Assembly: GCF_047121295.1 (NCBI RefSeq)
Contig: NZ_CP139447.1
Span: 248,001 to 312,000 of the forward strand
Direction: 5' to 3'
Source: Longispora sp047121295
GTDB taxonomy: Bacteria; Actinomycetota; Actinomycetes; Mycobacteriales; Micromonosporaceae
Length of the DNA stretch: 64,000 nucleotides
The translations under genes were made by a program, and so were the position numbers. Each line of letters starts with the position of its first letter. Positions within the stretch are counted from its first letter, which is position 1. Below the pieces are notes generated by a model. The model did not search any database. It was given only the letters and a program-made list of their open reading frames with translations, and was not told the DNA's origin. Of the stretch, positions 34,346-42,179 are shown piece by piece.

Positions 34346-35065
34346 ATGCCCGAAGGCCGTCCCCCGATTCCCGCTGACCTTGAGCGTGCTGTCAAACTTG
34401 AGGCCGGATACAGATGCGCTATCCCGCGGTGCGGTCATCAGCGCACACAGGTAGCCCATATCAAGCCGTACCGAGATGTTCGTAGCCATGAGTTCGACAA
34501 CCTCATCGCGTTGTGCCCGAACCATCACGATCTCTACGACAGAACAAAGGAAATCAATCGGAAGGCACTACTCCAGATCAAGGCCAACCTTGCCGAGATC
34601 AATGGCCGTTACGGGGAACTTGAACGGCGTGTGCTTGATCACTTCGTCGTTGCTCGCCGCAACCACAGGAGCATGCACGCCGCGATTCAGGAGTACTTCG
34701 GCGAGCAGGATGCGGACGGCCTTTTTGAAGCGTTCCTGAACGAGGCTGTCAGGCAAGGCGTCGACTGGAACGAGAGCGTCCAGCACCACGTGAAGGCACT
34801 GGCCGCAGGCACGATTGCGTCCAGGCAGCAGCCGCCAGCCTCAATCGAACTCGCCTACGGCCTCGGCCTAATGCTCAGAAATCTCCTGCGAGACGGCTAT
34901 CTGAAACTGGCGAAGCCCCCCGGTGTGGCCGGCAGCACCACGCTGACCGTCGAGCACTACCAGCTCACCTCGGAGGGTGAGGAGTTTGTCGATCGATGGT
35001 CGCGAGCGCAATCACTGGAGTTCGAGGGGGACGACGATCGTGGGCCCGAAGTCCCAACTGAGTAG
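34346..35065 (+). CDS. HNH endonuclease, stand-alone
   Basis: This 239-residue protein has a compact HNH domain: YRCAIPRCGHQRTQVAHIKP and HEFDNLIALCPNHHDLYD, with paired cysteines that likely bind a structural zinc. The following 130 residues, helical with LERRVLDHFVVARRN and a possible winged helix near the end (LTVEHYQLTSEGEEFVDRW), could read DNA modification or act as a regulator. McrA-like type IV restriction enzymes and many defence nucleases share such HNH modules. It is 100 bases after the AIPR gene, on the same strand, with its own putative promoter region. Confidence 0.82.
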   Translation: MPEGRPPIPADLERAVKLEAGYRCAIPRCGHQRTQVAHIKPYRDVRSHEFDNLIALCPNHHDLYDRTKEINRKALLQIKANLAEINGRYGELERRVLDHFVVARRNHRSMHAAIQEYFGEQDADGLFEAFLNEAVRQGVDWNESVQHHVKALAAGTIASRQQPPASIELAYGLGLMLRNLLRDGYLKLAKPPGVAGSTTLTVEHYQLTSEGEEFVDRWSRAQSLEFEGDDDRGPEVPTE

Positions 35066-35179
35066 GGCGATTGACCTCGGTGGAATTGTCGGTGTAAGCC
35101 CGAAGGGGTAGGACTTGTAGGATGCGGCTACTGTCAAGAGCGACCGTGGGCTGAATGCCGGGAGGTAGCAATTAGGCGA

Positions 35180-35833
35180 TTGCGAGCTGTGTTCTTCGAC
35201 GTCGGCGAGACGATCGTTGATGAGACCCGGGAGTACGGCACTTGGGCGGACTGGCTCGGCGTACCCCGGCATACCTTCGCGGCGGTGTTCGGTTCGGTGA
35301 TCGCGCGAGGCGGGGACTACCGGGAGACCTTCCAGCACTTCAAGCCCGGTTTCGATCTTCGTGTGGAGCGTGAGCGGCGCGCCGAGGCCGGCAAGCCCGA
35401 GTCGTTCACTGAGCAGGATCTGTACCCGGATTCACGACCGTGCCTGTCCGCGCTGCGTGAGCAGGGGCTCCTGGTGGGTCTCGCTGGTAACCAGACGGCC
35501 CGTGCGGAGACGATCCTGCGCAGCTTGGACCTTCCGGTCGACCTGATCGGTACGTCCGACGGGTGGGGCGTGGAGAAGCCCTCAGGCGCCTTCTTCGACC
35601 GGATCGTCACCGAGGCTGGGTGTCCGGCGGAGGAGATCCTCTACGTTGGTGATCGTCTCGACAACGACATCAAGCCCGCACAGCCAACAGGGATGCAGAC
35701 CGCCTTGCTGCGTCGGGGGCCGTGGGGCTACATCCTGGACGATCCCACCGTGTCTGACCGGTGCCTCTTCAAGATTGACTCACTCGCCGAGCTTCCCGAG
35801 CTCGTGGCGAAGTACAACGCCGCAGCCGAATAA
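35180..35833 (+). CDS. HAD family hydrolase
   Basis: This protein of about 217 residues has the haloacid-dehalogenase motifs: VFFDVGETIVDE (motif I, note DVGET rather than DxD), VGLAGNQTARAE (motif II-like), GVEKPSGAFF (Lys of motif III) and LYVGDRLDNDIKPA (motif IV). It probably dephosphorylates a small substrate. The start is unclear: TTG at 35180 has a poor spacing to the strong GGGAGGT site at 35159-35165, which is best placed for an ATT codon at 35171 in the same frame. The gene follows the HNH nuclease by 114 bases, at the right end of the island, and may be cargo. Confidence 0.8.
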   Translation: MRAVFFDVGETIVDETREYGTWADWLGVPRHTFAAVFGSVIARGGDYRETFQHFKPGFDLRVERERRAEAGKPESFTEQDLYPDSRPCLSALREQGLLVGLAGNQTARAETILRSLDLPVDLIGTSDGWGVEKPSGAFFDRIVTEAGCPAEEILYVGDRLDNDIKPAQPTGMQTALLRRGPWGYILDDPTVSDRCLFKIDSLAELPELVAKYNAAAE

Positions 35834-36084
35834 CGTCACCAGGCTCCGGCAGGATTCAGAGCGCGGTACCGCGCGGAGAGTTCCTTCTTGCCGGGGCTGT
35901 CGGGCAGCCGCCGTGCGATCTGGCCTGTGCGCTGGTGGCCGGTGTGGCCCGGCGGCATCCACTCCTTCGACCGGAAAGCCCCCGAGGCGCGGATCAGCAA
36001 GGCCGCCGTCGCGGCACGCCGCAACTGGCTGAAACACCTACTCGCCACCAACTGACGATCGCCTCCGGCCCGTAGTCGGTCGCG
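35834..36084. other. Degenerate stretch at island edge
   Basis: No intact gene. On the plus strand a frame ending at 36053 reads FDRKAPEARISKAAVAARRN and then WLKHLLATN before a stop; it looks like the C-terminal end of a lost protein that I cannot identify. The opposite strand offers no better alternative. Taken with the fragments that follow, this is a junction scar. Confidence 0.35.
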
Positions 36085-36172
36085 GGATGGGCGACGTGCC
36101 GGCACGGGCGTCCCGCAGCAACGAGGCCGAGGACCTTGCGCCGGAACTCAGGCGGATAGCTGCGTGTCAGCT
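36085..36172 (-). mobile_element. IS3-type transposase OrfA fragment
   Basis: Read on the minus strand, the frame gives SYPPEFRRKVLGLVAAGRP, which matches the N-terminal start of IS3-family OrfA (YPPEFRRKVL...L). The similarity breaks off directly after this, with no OrfB or terminal inverted repeats visible, so only a remnant is left. Confidence 0.6.
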
Positions 36173-36244
36173 GGCCGCGCGGTCCCGTTGGCTGGCCTCC
36201 TGACCTGCGGCTTCGGTTGTATCCTGGCCGTCGGAGTCCAGTGT

Positions 36245-36641
36245 GGCAAGCCGTGTTCCAGCGGCAGGAGGCGACCTCCACGTGGGTCAGATTCGGCGGC
36301 TTGGCGACCAGGTGTCGTGCCGGTGAGGTCACGCCCGCGTACGTACCCGCCGGCCGGGGTGACGTGGCAAGCCGAATACCTCATCGCCGGGCTCGAGGGT
36401 GGTCGCGCCCAGCCCGGTGGTTTCGACCACGCCGGACGCGTCCCGGCCCAGCCTGATCGGCGTGTCGCCGCCGCCCGCGAGTCCCGTGCTGGCCCGGTGC
36501 CACGCGTCGGTCGGGTTGACCCCGGCCGCGAGCACCCCGCACGAGCACCTCGGCGGGCCCAGGCTCCGGCCGGGGCACCTCGACCACCTTCAGGACCTCG
36601 GGTCCACCGAATGAGTCATGGCAGGTCGCGTGCATTCTCAC
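36245..36641 (-). pseudogene. Frameshifted, truncated quinone oxidoreductase (MDR family)
   Basis: Three reading frames on the minus strand together give the N-terminal half of a medium-chain quinone oxidoreductase: HATCHDSFGGPEVLKVVEVP, then AAGVNPTDAWHRASTG with IRLGRDASGVVETTG and PGDEVFGLP, then PARHLVAKPPNLTHVEVAS. At least two frameshifts separate them and the nucleotide-binding half is missing, with the IS3 fragment following. Its start near 36641 is close to the converging ABC permease end. The gene is dead. Confidence 0.75.
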
Positions 36642-36707
36642 GCTTCTCCGATGCTGCTCTTGACGGGGATTCGCTTGCCGAGGGTGGTGAAGAACAGGAT
36701 CAGGGCC

Positions 36708-38987
36708 CTACTCGGTGTGCAGCACCGTCGCGATCGTGGCCCGCGCCGCGGACCGGGCCGGGATCAGTGCCCCGAGGACGGCGATGGCCAGCCCGGCCAG
36801 GGCGAGTCCGGCCAGTTGTGGGGCGTGCCAGACGTCCTTCATGGACTCTGGGAACGCGACCACGCCCACGTTGTCGACGATGAGGCGATGCGCGATGATG
36901 CCGAGCGGGATGCCGAGCAGTCCGCCGACCACGCCGAGTCCGGCCACGGAGGCGACCGTCATCGTCACGACCTGGCGGGGGGTCATGCCGATCGACTTGA
37001 GCATGCCGAGATCGCGGCGGCGTTCGCGGATGTTGAGCAGTACGGTGTTGAACACGCCGAGTGCGGTGACGATGGTGAGCAGGATGGTGAACACCGTAGA
37101 GAAGCCGACGACGGTCGTGGTGCCGGTGTTGCCGCCGAGCGTGGCGGCCCGCACCTGGGGGTCGGCCGCTTTGACAGCGTCGATGAAGGCCTGCGGGTCG
37201 GTGCCGGGGGCGAGTTGGACCGTGAAGTCCGTCGGGTGGATGTCGGGTGCGAGGGTCGACTGGGTCTGCCAGGTGGCGGTCATCGCCCGGGCGTTGCCCT
37301 CGATCAGCTCGCCGACGATGGTGACGGTGGCGCGTACCCCGTCGCGTTCGAGGGTCAGCTGGTCGCCGATGTCCAGGCCGTGCTGGGTGAGGAACGTCGG
37401 GCCGACGACGACCTCGCCCGCCGCGGCCGGCTGGCGGCCCCGGACGATCTGTTCGGCGGCGCTCGGGTCGTCGGTGCGGATGAAGTCGGTGTACACCGTC
37501 TGGGACTGGCCGACGACGCCCACCTGACAGAAGCCACGGACGGTGACGTGCTGGGCGCCGGGCTGGGCCCGCAGTATCTGTTCGAGTTGGGGGTCGGTGA
37601 GTTTCTGTGGGCCTTCGGCGTAGACCTGGACCCGTGGGCCGTCGCCGTGGCCGGACTCGCCGAAGGCGACCATGGTCGCGGTCAGTCCGGTGGTCAGGGT
37701 CACGGTCATCACGCCGAGGACGATCGCGGCCATCGTCAGCCCGGCCCGGCCGGGCCGGGTGAACGGCAACCCCAGGCCCATGCTGACGGATCGGGGCAGT
37801 CGGCTGCGGCTCAGCCAGCGCTGGACCCGCAGGCCGCGGCCGGTCCGGGGCGCGCTGCCGGCCGAGATCGCCCGGGCGGCCGACAACCGGTGGGCCCGGG
37901 AGGCCGGGACCAGGGCGGTGAGCAGGACGAGGAGCGGCATGCCGAGCAGGCAGGCGATCGGGATCCATGAGCTCGTGGTGGGGGTGATCGTGCCGGTCTC
38001 GATTCCGGCGAACGCGATCTTCAGCACCGGGTCGGCGAGCAGCGTGCCGGCGATGGTGCCGAGGATGCTGCCGGCGATGGCGGGGACGGAGAGCATGGTC
38101 AGGTACACCGCGACGACCTGGTTGGGGGTGAAGCCCAGCGCCTTGAGGACCCCGATGTGCCTGTACCCGGAGACGACCGCGCCGCTGACCACGTTGCCGA
38201 CGATCAGCACCGAGACGGCCAGGCCCAGTACCCCGAACACTGTCATGAACGGCAGGTAGGCGTCGGCCAGCGCGGAGAACGCCCGCCGCAGTGTCAGGTG
38301 GGACTGCCCGTCGGTGAGCGCGTCCGCCGGTAGCCCGGTTGTGGCGCTGGCCAGGCCCGCCTCGACCTGCGCGTCGGTGCCGGCGGAGGTGAACCGGTAC
38401 AACATCTGGGTGGCGGTCGGGTGCAGTGTCTTGACCTGTTCCGGGGTGACCCAGGCGCCCGCGGATTTGCTGATACTGGTGGCGAAGCCGACCACCGTCA
38501 GCGGTTCGACGCCCTCGGGCGTCAGCGTGCTGCCCAGCGGGCCGACCCCCTGCTCCCCGTGCGGGGAGTTGATCACGATCTCGCCGGGGCCGGTCGGCCA
38601 CCGGCCGGACAGCAGCTCCACCTGGTCCACAGGGCCGGCCGGGTCGGCCCGGCCGACCACCAGCAGCGAGCCGGGTGCCCGGCCGAGCCAGGTCTCCTTC
38701 ATGTCCAGTGTGGCCTGGGCGAACGGCCCGGCGGCGGCCTCCACACCCGGCCGGTGGGCGGTCTGGGCCAGCTGGTCGTCGGTGACCCGTTCGCGGTCGA
38801 AGGTGGCGACCGCGTGCGCGCCGTGCTGCTCGGCGAAGGCCTGGTCGAAGGGGCCGGAGGCCGCGGCCAGCAGCGCGGTCGCGAGCAGGACCATCGTGGT
38901 GGAGCACAGCACGACCAGGCCGATCACGAAGGTCTGCGGTCGGCGTCGCTTGACCGCCGCCCGGGAGGCCCGCCACACCGCCCTCAT
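36708..38987 (-). CDS. ABC transporter permease, FtsX/MacB type
   Basis: This 759-residue permease has two FtsX units. An N-terminal helix (RRPQTFVIGLVVLCSTTMVL) is followed by an extracytoplasmic domain, then about seven to eight further membrane helices in two groups. RHIGVLKALGFTPNQVVAVYLT and RRRDLGMLKSIGMTPRQVVT mark the cytoplasmic coupling loops of the two halves. Such permeases move antimicrobial peptides or lipids out of the membrane, or sense them. Its start overlaps the end of the ATPase gene by four bases. The pair is divergent from a two-component system, the classic Bce-like arrangement for peptide-antibiotic response. Confidence 0.88.
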   Translation of the reverse strand: MRAVWRASRAAVKRRRPQTFVIGLVVLCSTTMVLLATALLAAASGPFDQAFAEQHGAHAVATFDRERVTDDQLAQTAHRPGVEAAAGPFAQATLDMKETWLGRAPGSLLVVGRADPAGPVDQVELLSGRWPTGPGEIVINSPHGEQGVGPLGSTLTPEGVEPLTVVGFATSISKSAGAWVTPEQVKTLHPTATQMLYRFTSAGTDAQVEAGLASATTGLPADALTDGQSHLTLRRAFSALADAYLPFMTVFGVLGLAVSVLIVGNVVSGAVVSGYRHIGVLKALGFTPNQVVAVYLTMLSVPAIAGSILGTIAGTLLADPVLKIAFAGIETGTITPTTSSWIPIACLLGMPLLVLLTALVPASRAHRLSAARAISAGSAPRTGRGLRVQRWLSRSRLPRSVSMGLGLPFTRPGRAGLTMAAIVLGVMTVTLTTGLTATMVAFGESGHGDGPRVQVYAEGPQKLTDPQLEQILRAQPGAQHVTVRGFCQVGVVGQSQTVYTDFIRTDDPSAAEQIVRGRQPAAAGEVVVGPTFLTQHGLDIGDQLTLERDGVRATVTIVGELIEGNARAMTATWQTQSTLAPDIHPTDFTVQLAPGTDPQAFIDAVKAADPQVRAATLGGNTGTTTVVGFSTVFTILLTIVTALGVFNTVLLNIRERRRDLGMLKSIGMTPRQVVTMTVASVAGLGVVGGLLGIPLGIIAHRLIVDNVGVVAFPESMKDVWHAPQLAGLALAGLAIAVLGALIPARSAARATIATVLHTE

Positions 38988-39682
38988 CGGGCCTGCTCCA
39001 GCGTGCTCTCGCGGGCGACCCGGCCGTCGGCGACTTCGACGAGTCGGCTGGCGCAGCGGGTGGCCAGCTGCGGGTCGTGGGTGACGATGAGGAGGGTCTG
39101 GCCGATCTGGTTCAGGTCGATCAGGAGGTCCATCACCTGGTCGCCGGAGCGGCTGTCGAGGGCGCCGGTCGGCTCGTCGGCCAGCAGCAGCGCCGGTCGG
39201 TTCATCAGGGCCCGGGCGACCGCGACCCGCTGGCGTTCGCCGCCGCTGAGGGTGGCCGGGTAGTTGTCGCGCCGGTCGGCGATGCCGAGTTCGTCGAGGA
39301 GTTCCAGCGCGCGGCGGCGAGCCTGCCGGGCCGGGGAACCGGTCAGCTGCGCGGCCAGCGCGACGTTGTCCAGCGCCGGCAGGTCGTCGATCAGGTTGAA
39401 GAACTGGAAGATCATGCCGATGTGCCGGCGGCGGAACAGGGCCAGCCCGGTCTCGGTCAACCCACCCAGATCAACCCCGTTCACCTGTACGCTGCCCGAC
39501 GTCGGCCGGTCGAGTCCGGCGACCATGTTGAGCAGGGTGGACTTGCCGCAGCCGGACGGCCCCATCACGGCCACGGCCTCCCCGGCGCGGATGTCGAGGG
39601 AGAGGCCGTCGAGGGCCTTGGAGTCGCCGTACTCCTTGTGCACGTCGTCCAGCCAGACGACGACCTGCTGCTCAGTAGTCAT
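38984..39682 (-). CDS. ABC transporter ATP-binding protein (MacB/LolD-like)
   Basis: This 232-residue ATPase has Walker A GPSGCGKSTLLNM, the Q-loop IFQFFNLIDDLPALDNV, signature LSGGERQRVAVARALM, Walker B ALLLADEPTGALD and the switch IVTHD. It energises the FtsX-type permease encoded downstream. ATG 39682 is 137 bases from the divergent histidine kinase start. A 13-bp palindrome lies in that gap and could be an operator for the response regulator. Confidence 0.93.
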   Translation of the reverse strand: MTTEQQVVVWLDDVHKEYGDSKALDGLSLDIRAGEAVAVMGPSGCGKSTLLNMVAGLDRPTSGSVQVNGVDLGGLTETGLALFRRRHIGMIFQFFNLIDDLPALDNVALAAQLTGSPARQARRRALELLDELGIADRRDNYPATLSGGERQRVAVARALMNRPALLLADEPTGALDSRSGDQVMDLLIDLNQIGQTLLIVTHDPQLATRCASRLVEVADGRVARESTLEQAR

Positions 39683-39747
39683 GATCGAAATCTAGAATTC
39701 GCAGGTCAGACATGCGTCCCTCCCCAGGTGCAATTCCGCGGGCCTGT

Positions 39748-39760
39748 CATCCCGGGGATG
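39748..39760. promoter_or_regulatory. Palindrome between ABC transporter and kinase genes
   Basis: CATCCCGGGGATG is a perfect odd-centred palindrome midway in the divergent intergenic region (66 bases from the ATPase start, 59 from the kinase start). NarL-type response regulators bind such dyads. No experimental support. Confidence 0.35.
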
Positions 39761-39818
39761 TACGGTACTGGTCTCGCAGGATGATGCCGATCTTGAAGCC
39801 GGCTGGCACGCTGGCGGA

Positions 39819-40625
39819 ATGGGGAACTCCGTGGCCTGGCTCGTCGCCCTGGCGGCGTGTGTCGTCACCGGCTGGTTCGCCGTGGCGCTCGCGCGGGCTC
39901 GCCGGCAGCACCGGGCGGCCCTCCAGGAGCGCGGCTGGTTGCTCGAGCGCGAACGCGCCAGCGCCGCCCGGACCGCCGTCGACGCCGAGCGGGCCAGGAT
40001 CGCCGCGGAACTGCACGACATCGTCAGCCACAACGTGAGCCTGATGGTGGTCCAGGCGGCGGCGGCCCGGGAAGTGATGACCACGCTGCCCGAGGAGGCC
40101 AGCGCCGCGATGGGCGCCGTCGAGACCGCCGGCCGCAACACGATGACCGAACTGCGCCACCTCCTCGGCCTCCTCGCCCCCGACGCGAACGGCGACGACC
40201 AGCCCGCCGACACCGAACCCCAGCCGAGCCTGGCCCGGCTCAGCTCGCTGATCGACCGGATCACCTTCGCGGGCCTGCCCGTCGAGGTCCGGATCGCAGG
40301 CGAGCCGCGCCCGCTGCCGCCCGGCGTCGACGTCACCGCCTACCGGATCATCCAGGAAGCGCTGACCAACGCCCTCAAGCACGGCGACGGAGGACAAGTG
40401 GAGGTGACAGTGAGCTATACCGACCGCCAACTACGGGTCGGGGTGCTCAACAGCGGGCCGAGCGTGCTGACCGGCGGCCGGTCCGCCCCGAAACCGGACG
40501 GCACCGGCCGCGGGCTGCTCGGCCTGCGCGAACGGGTCGGGGTGTACGGCGGCGACTTCGACGCCCGCCGCCGGCTCGGTGGCGGCTACCGGGTCCGGGC
40601 CCGGCTCCCGCTGGACCGGCCGTGA
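39819..40625 (+). CDS. Sensor histidine kinase (HisKA_3, NarL-type partner)
   Basis: This 268-residue kinase has one N-terminal membrane helix (VAWLVALAACVVTGWFAVAL), a linking coiled coil, the H box AAELHDIVSHNVSLMVVQAA and the ATPase domain with EALTNALKHG (N box) and GRGLLGLRERV (G box). It is unusually small, with almost no sensor domain, suggesting that signal detection is delegated to the neighbouring FtsX-type permease. GTGA overlap joins it to the response regulator. Confidence 0.9.
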   Translation: MGNSVAWLVALAACVVTGWFAVALARARRQHRAALQERGWLLERERASAARTAVDAERARIAAELHDIVSHNVSLMVVQAAAAREVMTTLPEEASAAMGAVETAGRNTMTELRHLLGLLAPDANGDDQPADTEPQPSLARLSSLIDRITFAGLPVEVRIAGEPRPLPPGVDVTAYRIIQEALTNALKHGDGGQVEVTVSYTDRQLRVGVLNSGPSVLTGGRSAPKPDGTGRGLLGLRERVGVYGGDFDARRRLGGGYRVRARLPLDRP

Positions 40626-41314
40626 CCGGCCCCGGGCCGCGGGTCGTGATCGCCGACGACCAGGAGCTGGTCCGGGCCGGATTCCGGCTGATCCTCACCG
40701 CGCGGGGCATCGACGTGGTCGGCGAGGCCGCCGACGGGGTCGAGGCGGTCGCGGTCGCCAGCCGGCTACGGCCGGATGTGGTCCTGCTGGATATCCGGAT
40801 GCCGAACATGGACGGCCTGGAGGCCGCACGCCGGATCCTCGCCCAGCTACCCGACTGCCGGATCATCATGCTGACCACGTTCGACCTCGACAAGTACGTC
40901 TACGCCGCGCTCGCCGCCGGAGCCAGCGGCTTCCTCCTCAAGGACGTCACCCCCGCGCACCTCGCCGCCGCCATCCGACTCGTCGACACCGGCGACGCCC
41001 TCCTCGCACCGTCGATCACCCGCCGGCTGGTCGAACGTTTCGCCGCCGCGCCTCCCACACCCGGCCCGCCGCCCGCTGTGCACCGCGAGCTGGCCGCGCT
41101 AACACCCCGCGAACGCGAAGTCCTCGCACTCATGGGCCACGGCCGCTCCAATACCGAACTCGCCCAGCAGTTGACGCTCAGCGAAGCCACCGTGAAGACC
41201 CACGTGGCCCGCATCTTCGCCAAGCTGAACCTCCGCGACCGCGCCCAAGCCGTCGTCCTCGCCTACGAGACCGGACTCGTCTCGCCGGGCGACGCCGCCA
41301 CTTCAAGCCCGTGA
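40622..41314 (+). CDS. NarL/LuxR-family response regulator
   Basis: This 230-residue regulator has a receiver domain (VVIADDQELVRAGF, phospho-acceptor Asp in VVLLDIRMPNMDG, then KDVTPAHL) and a C-terminal LuxR helix-turn-helix (LTPREREVLALMGHGRSNTE with VKTHVARIFAKLNL). It starts at GTG 40622, overlapping the kinase stop, and is its evident partner. The divergent ABC transporter operon is its most likely target. Confidence 0.93.
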   Translation: MTGPGPRVVIADDQELVRAGFRLILTARGIDVVGEAADGVEAVAVASRLRPDVVLLDIRMPNMDGLEAARRILAQLPDCRIIMLTTFDLDKYVYAALAAGASGFLLKDVTPAHLAAAIRLVDTGDALLAPSITRRLVERFAAAPPTPGPPPAVHRELAALTPREREVLALMGHGRSNTELAQQLTLSEATVKTHVARIFAKLNLRDRAQAVVLAYETGLVSPGDAATSSP

Positions 41315-41456
41315 CCTGCGACGTATCAGAAGGTTACGGCTAGGCAGGCGTAAGCGGCCCCGGGATGACGGCCGAGGCTGACCCCACCTGGGGTGTCGTG
41401 GGAGGCCCCCGAAACTCCGGCCCGTTCTCGCCGTGAGCCCTATACGCTGCGCGATC

Positions 41457-42017
41457 ATGTACAAGAAGATCCTGCTGTTCGTCTATGACAGCTTCGCCGA
41501 GTTCGAGATCGCCGTGCTCGTCACGGCGCTGGCCGGCACGGGGCACACCCTGACCACCGTCGGCCCCACCGCCCGGCCAGTGACCTCCACCGGCCGGCTG
41601 ACCATCCAACCGGATGAGGCCGTCACCGCCATCACCGCGGACGCCTACGACGCGCTGATCCTCCCCGGAGGGGAACCGGCCAGCCTCTTCGAGTACCCCG
41701 AGCTGACGAGGCTCATCCAGGCCATGCACGCCCAGGGCAAGTTGCTGGCCGCCATCTGCGCCGGACCCGCCCTGCTCGCCAACGCCGGTGTCCTGGACGA
41801 CGCCCGCTACACCGTGTCGCTGACGCCCGACGAGGCCGCGCACGCCGCGATCGTCGGACGGGGCACGAGGCTCGCCGAGACCCTGGTCACCGACGCGAAC
41901 ATCGTGACCGCCACCGGGTCGAGCTACCTCGCCTTCGCCGAAGAGATCCTGCGCCACCTCGCCGAGGAGCCCGAGGTCACCCCGCTGACGTACTTCCGCC
42001 AACCGTCACTGGACTGA
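41457..42017 (+). CDS. DJ-1/PfpI family protein
   Basis: This 186-residue protein has the DJ-1/PfpI fold: ILLFVYDSFAEFEIAVL at the start, ALILPGGEPASLFEYPE, and the nucleophile elbow LAAICAGPALLANAGVL with the reactive cysteine. Members act as chaperones, glyoxalases, deglycases or proteases, and this one cannot be assigned further. The ATG at 41457 gives the compact domain. It stands alone between the two-component system and a secreted hydrolase gene. Confidence 0.87.
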   Translation: MYKKILLFVYDSFAEFEIAVLVTALAGTGHTLTTVGPTARPVTSTGRLTIQPDEAVTAITADAYDALILPGGEPASLFEYPELTRLIQAMHAQGKLLAAICAGPALLANAGVLDDARYTVSLTPDEAAHAAIVGRGTRLAETLVTDANIVTATGSSYLAFAEEILRHLAEEPEVTPLTYFRQPSLD

Positions 42018-42179
42018 ACCACACCGACGTGCTCACCGCCCGAACGGTCGCCAGGTGGGGCCCGCACAGTCGGTAGACCCAGCTCTACCTCGCCCTCGTC
42101 AGCTGGCGCTATCGCCCCGACCGCCCTCAGATTCCTAGGGTCAAACCAACCCCTGAAACCGGATTCTGTGAGGTCACCC

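Noticed and set aside
35849..36053. Plus-strand frame ending WLKHLLATN as a complete gene.
   Set aside because: It has no start with a ribosome-binding site and looks like only the C-terminal end of an unidentified protein, so it is described as part of the scar.
23187..36707. Integrase, excisionase or att direct repeat expected for a tRNA-targeted island.
   Set aside because: None is visible. The tRNA 3' end sequence was not found again near the right edge, so the island is called by content and composition only.
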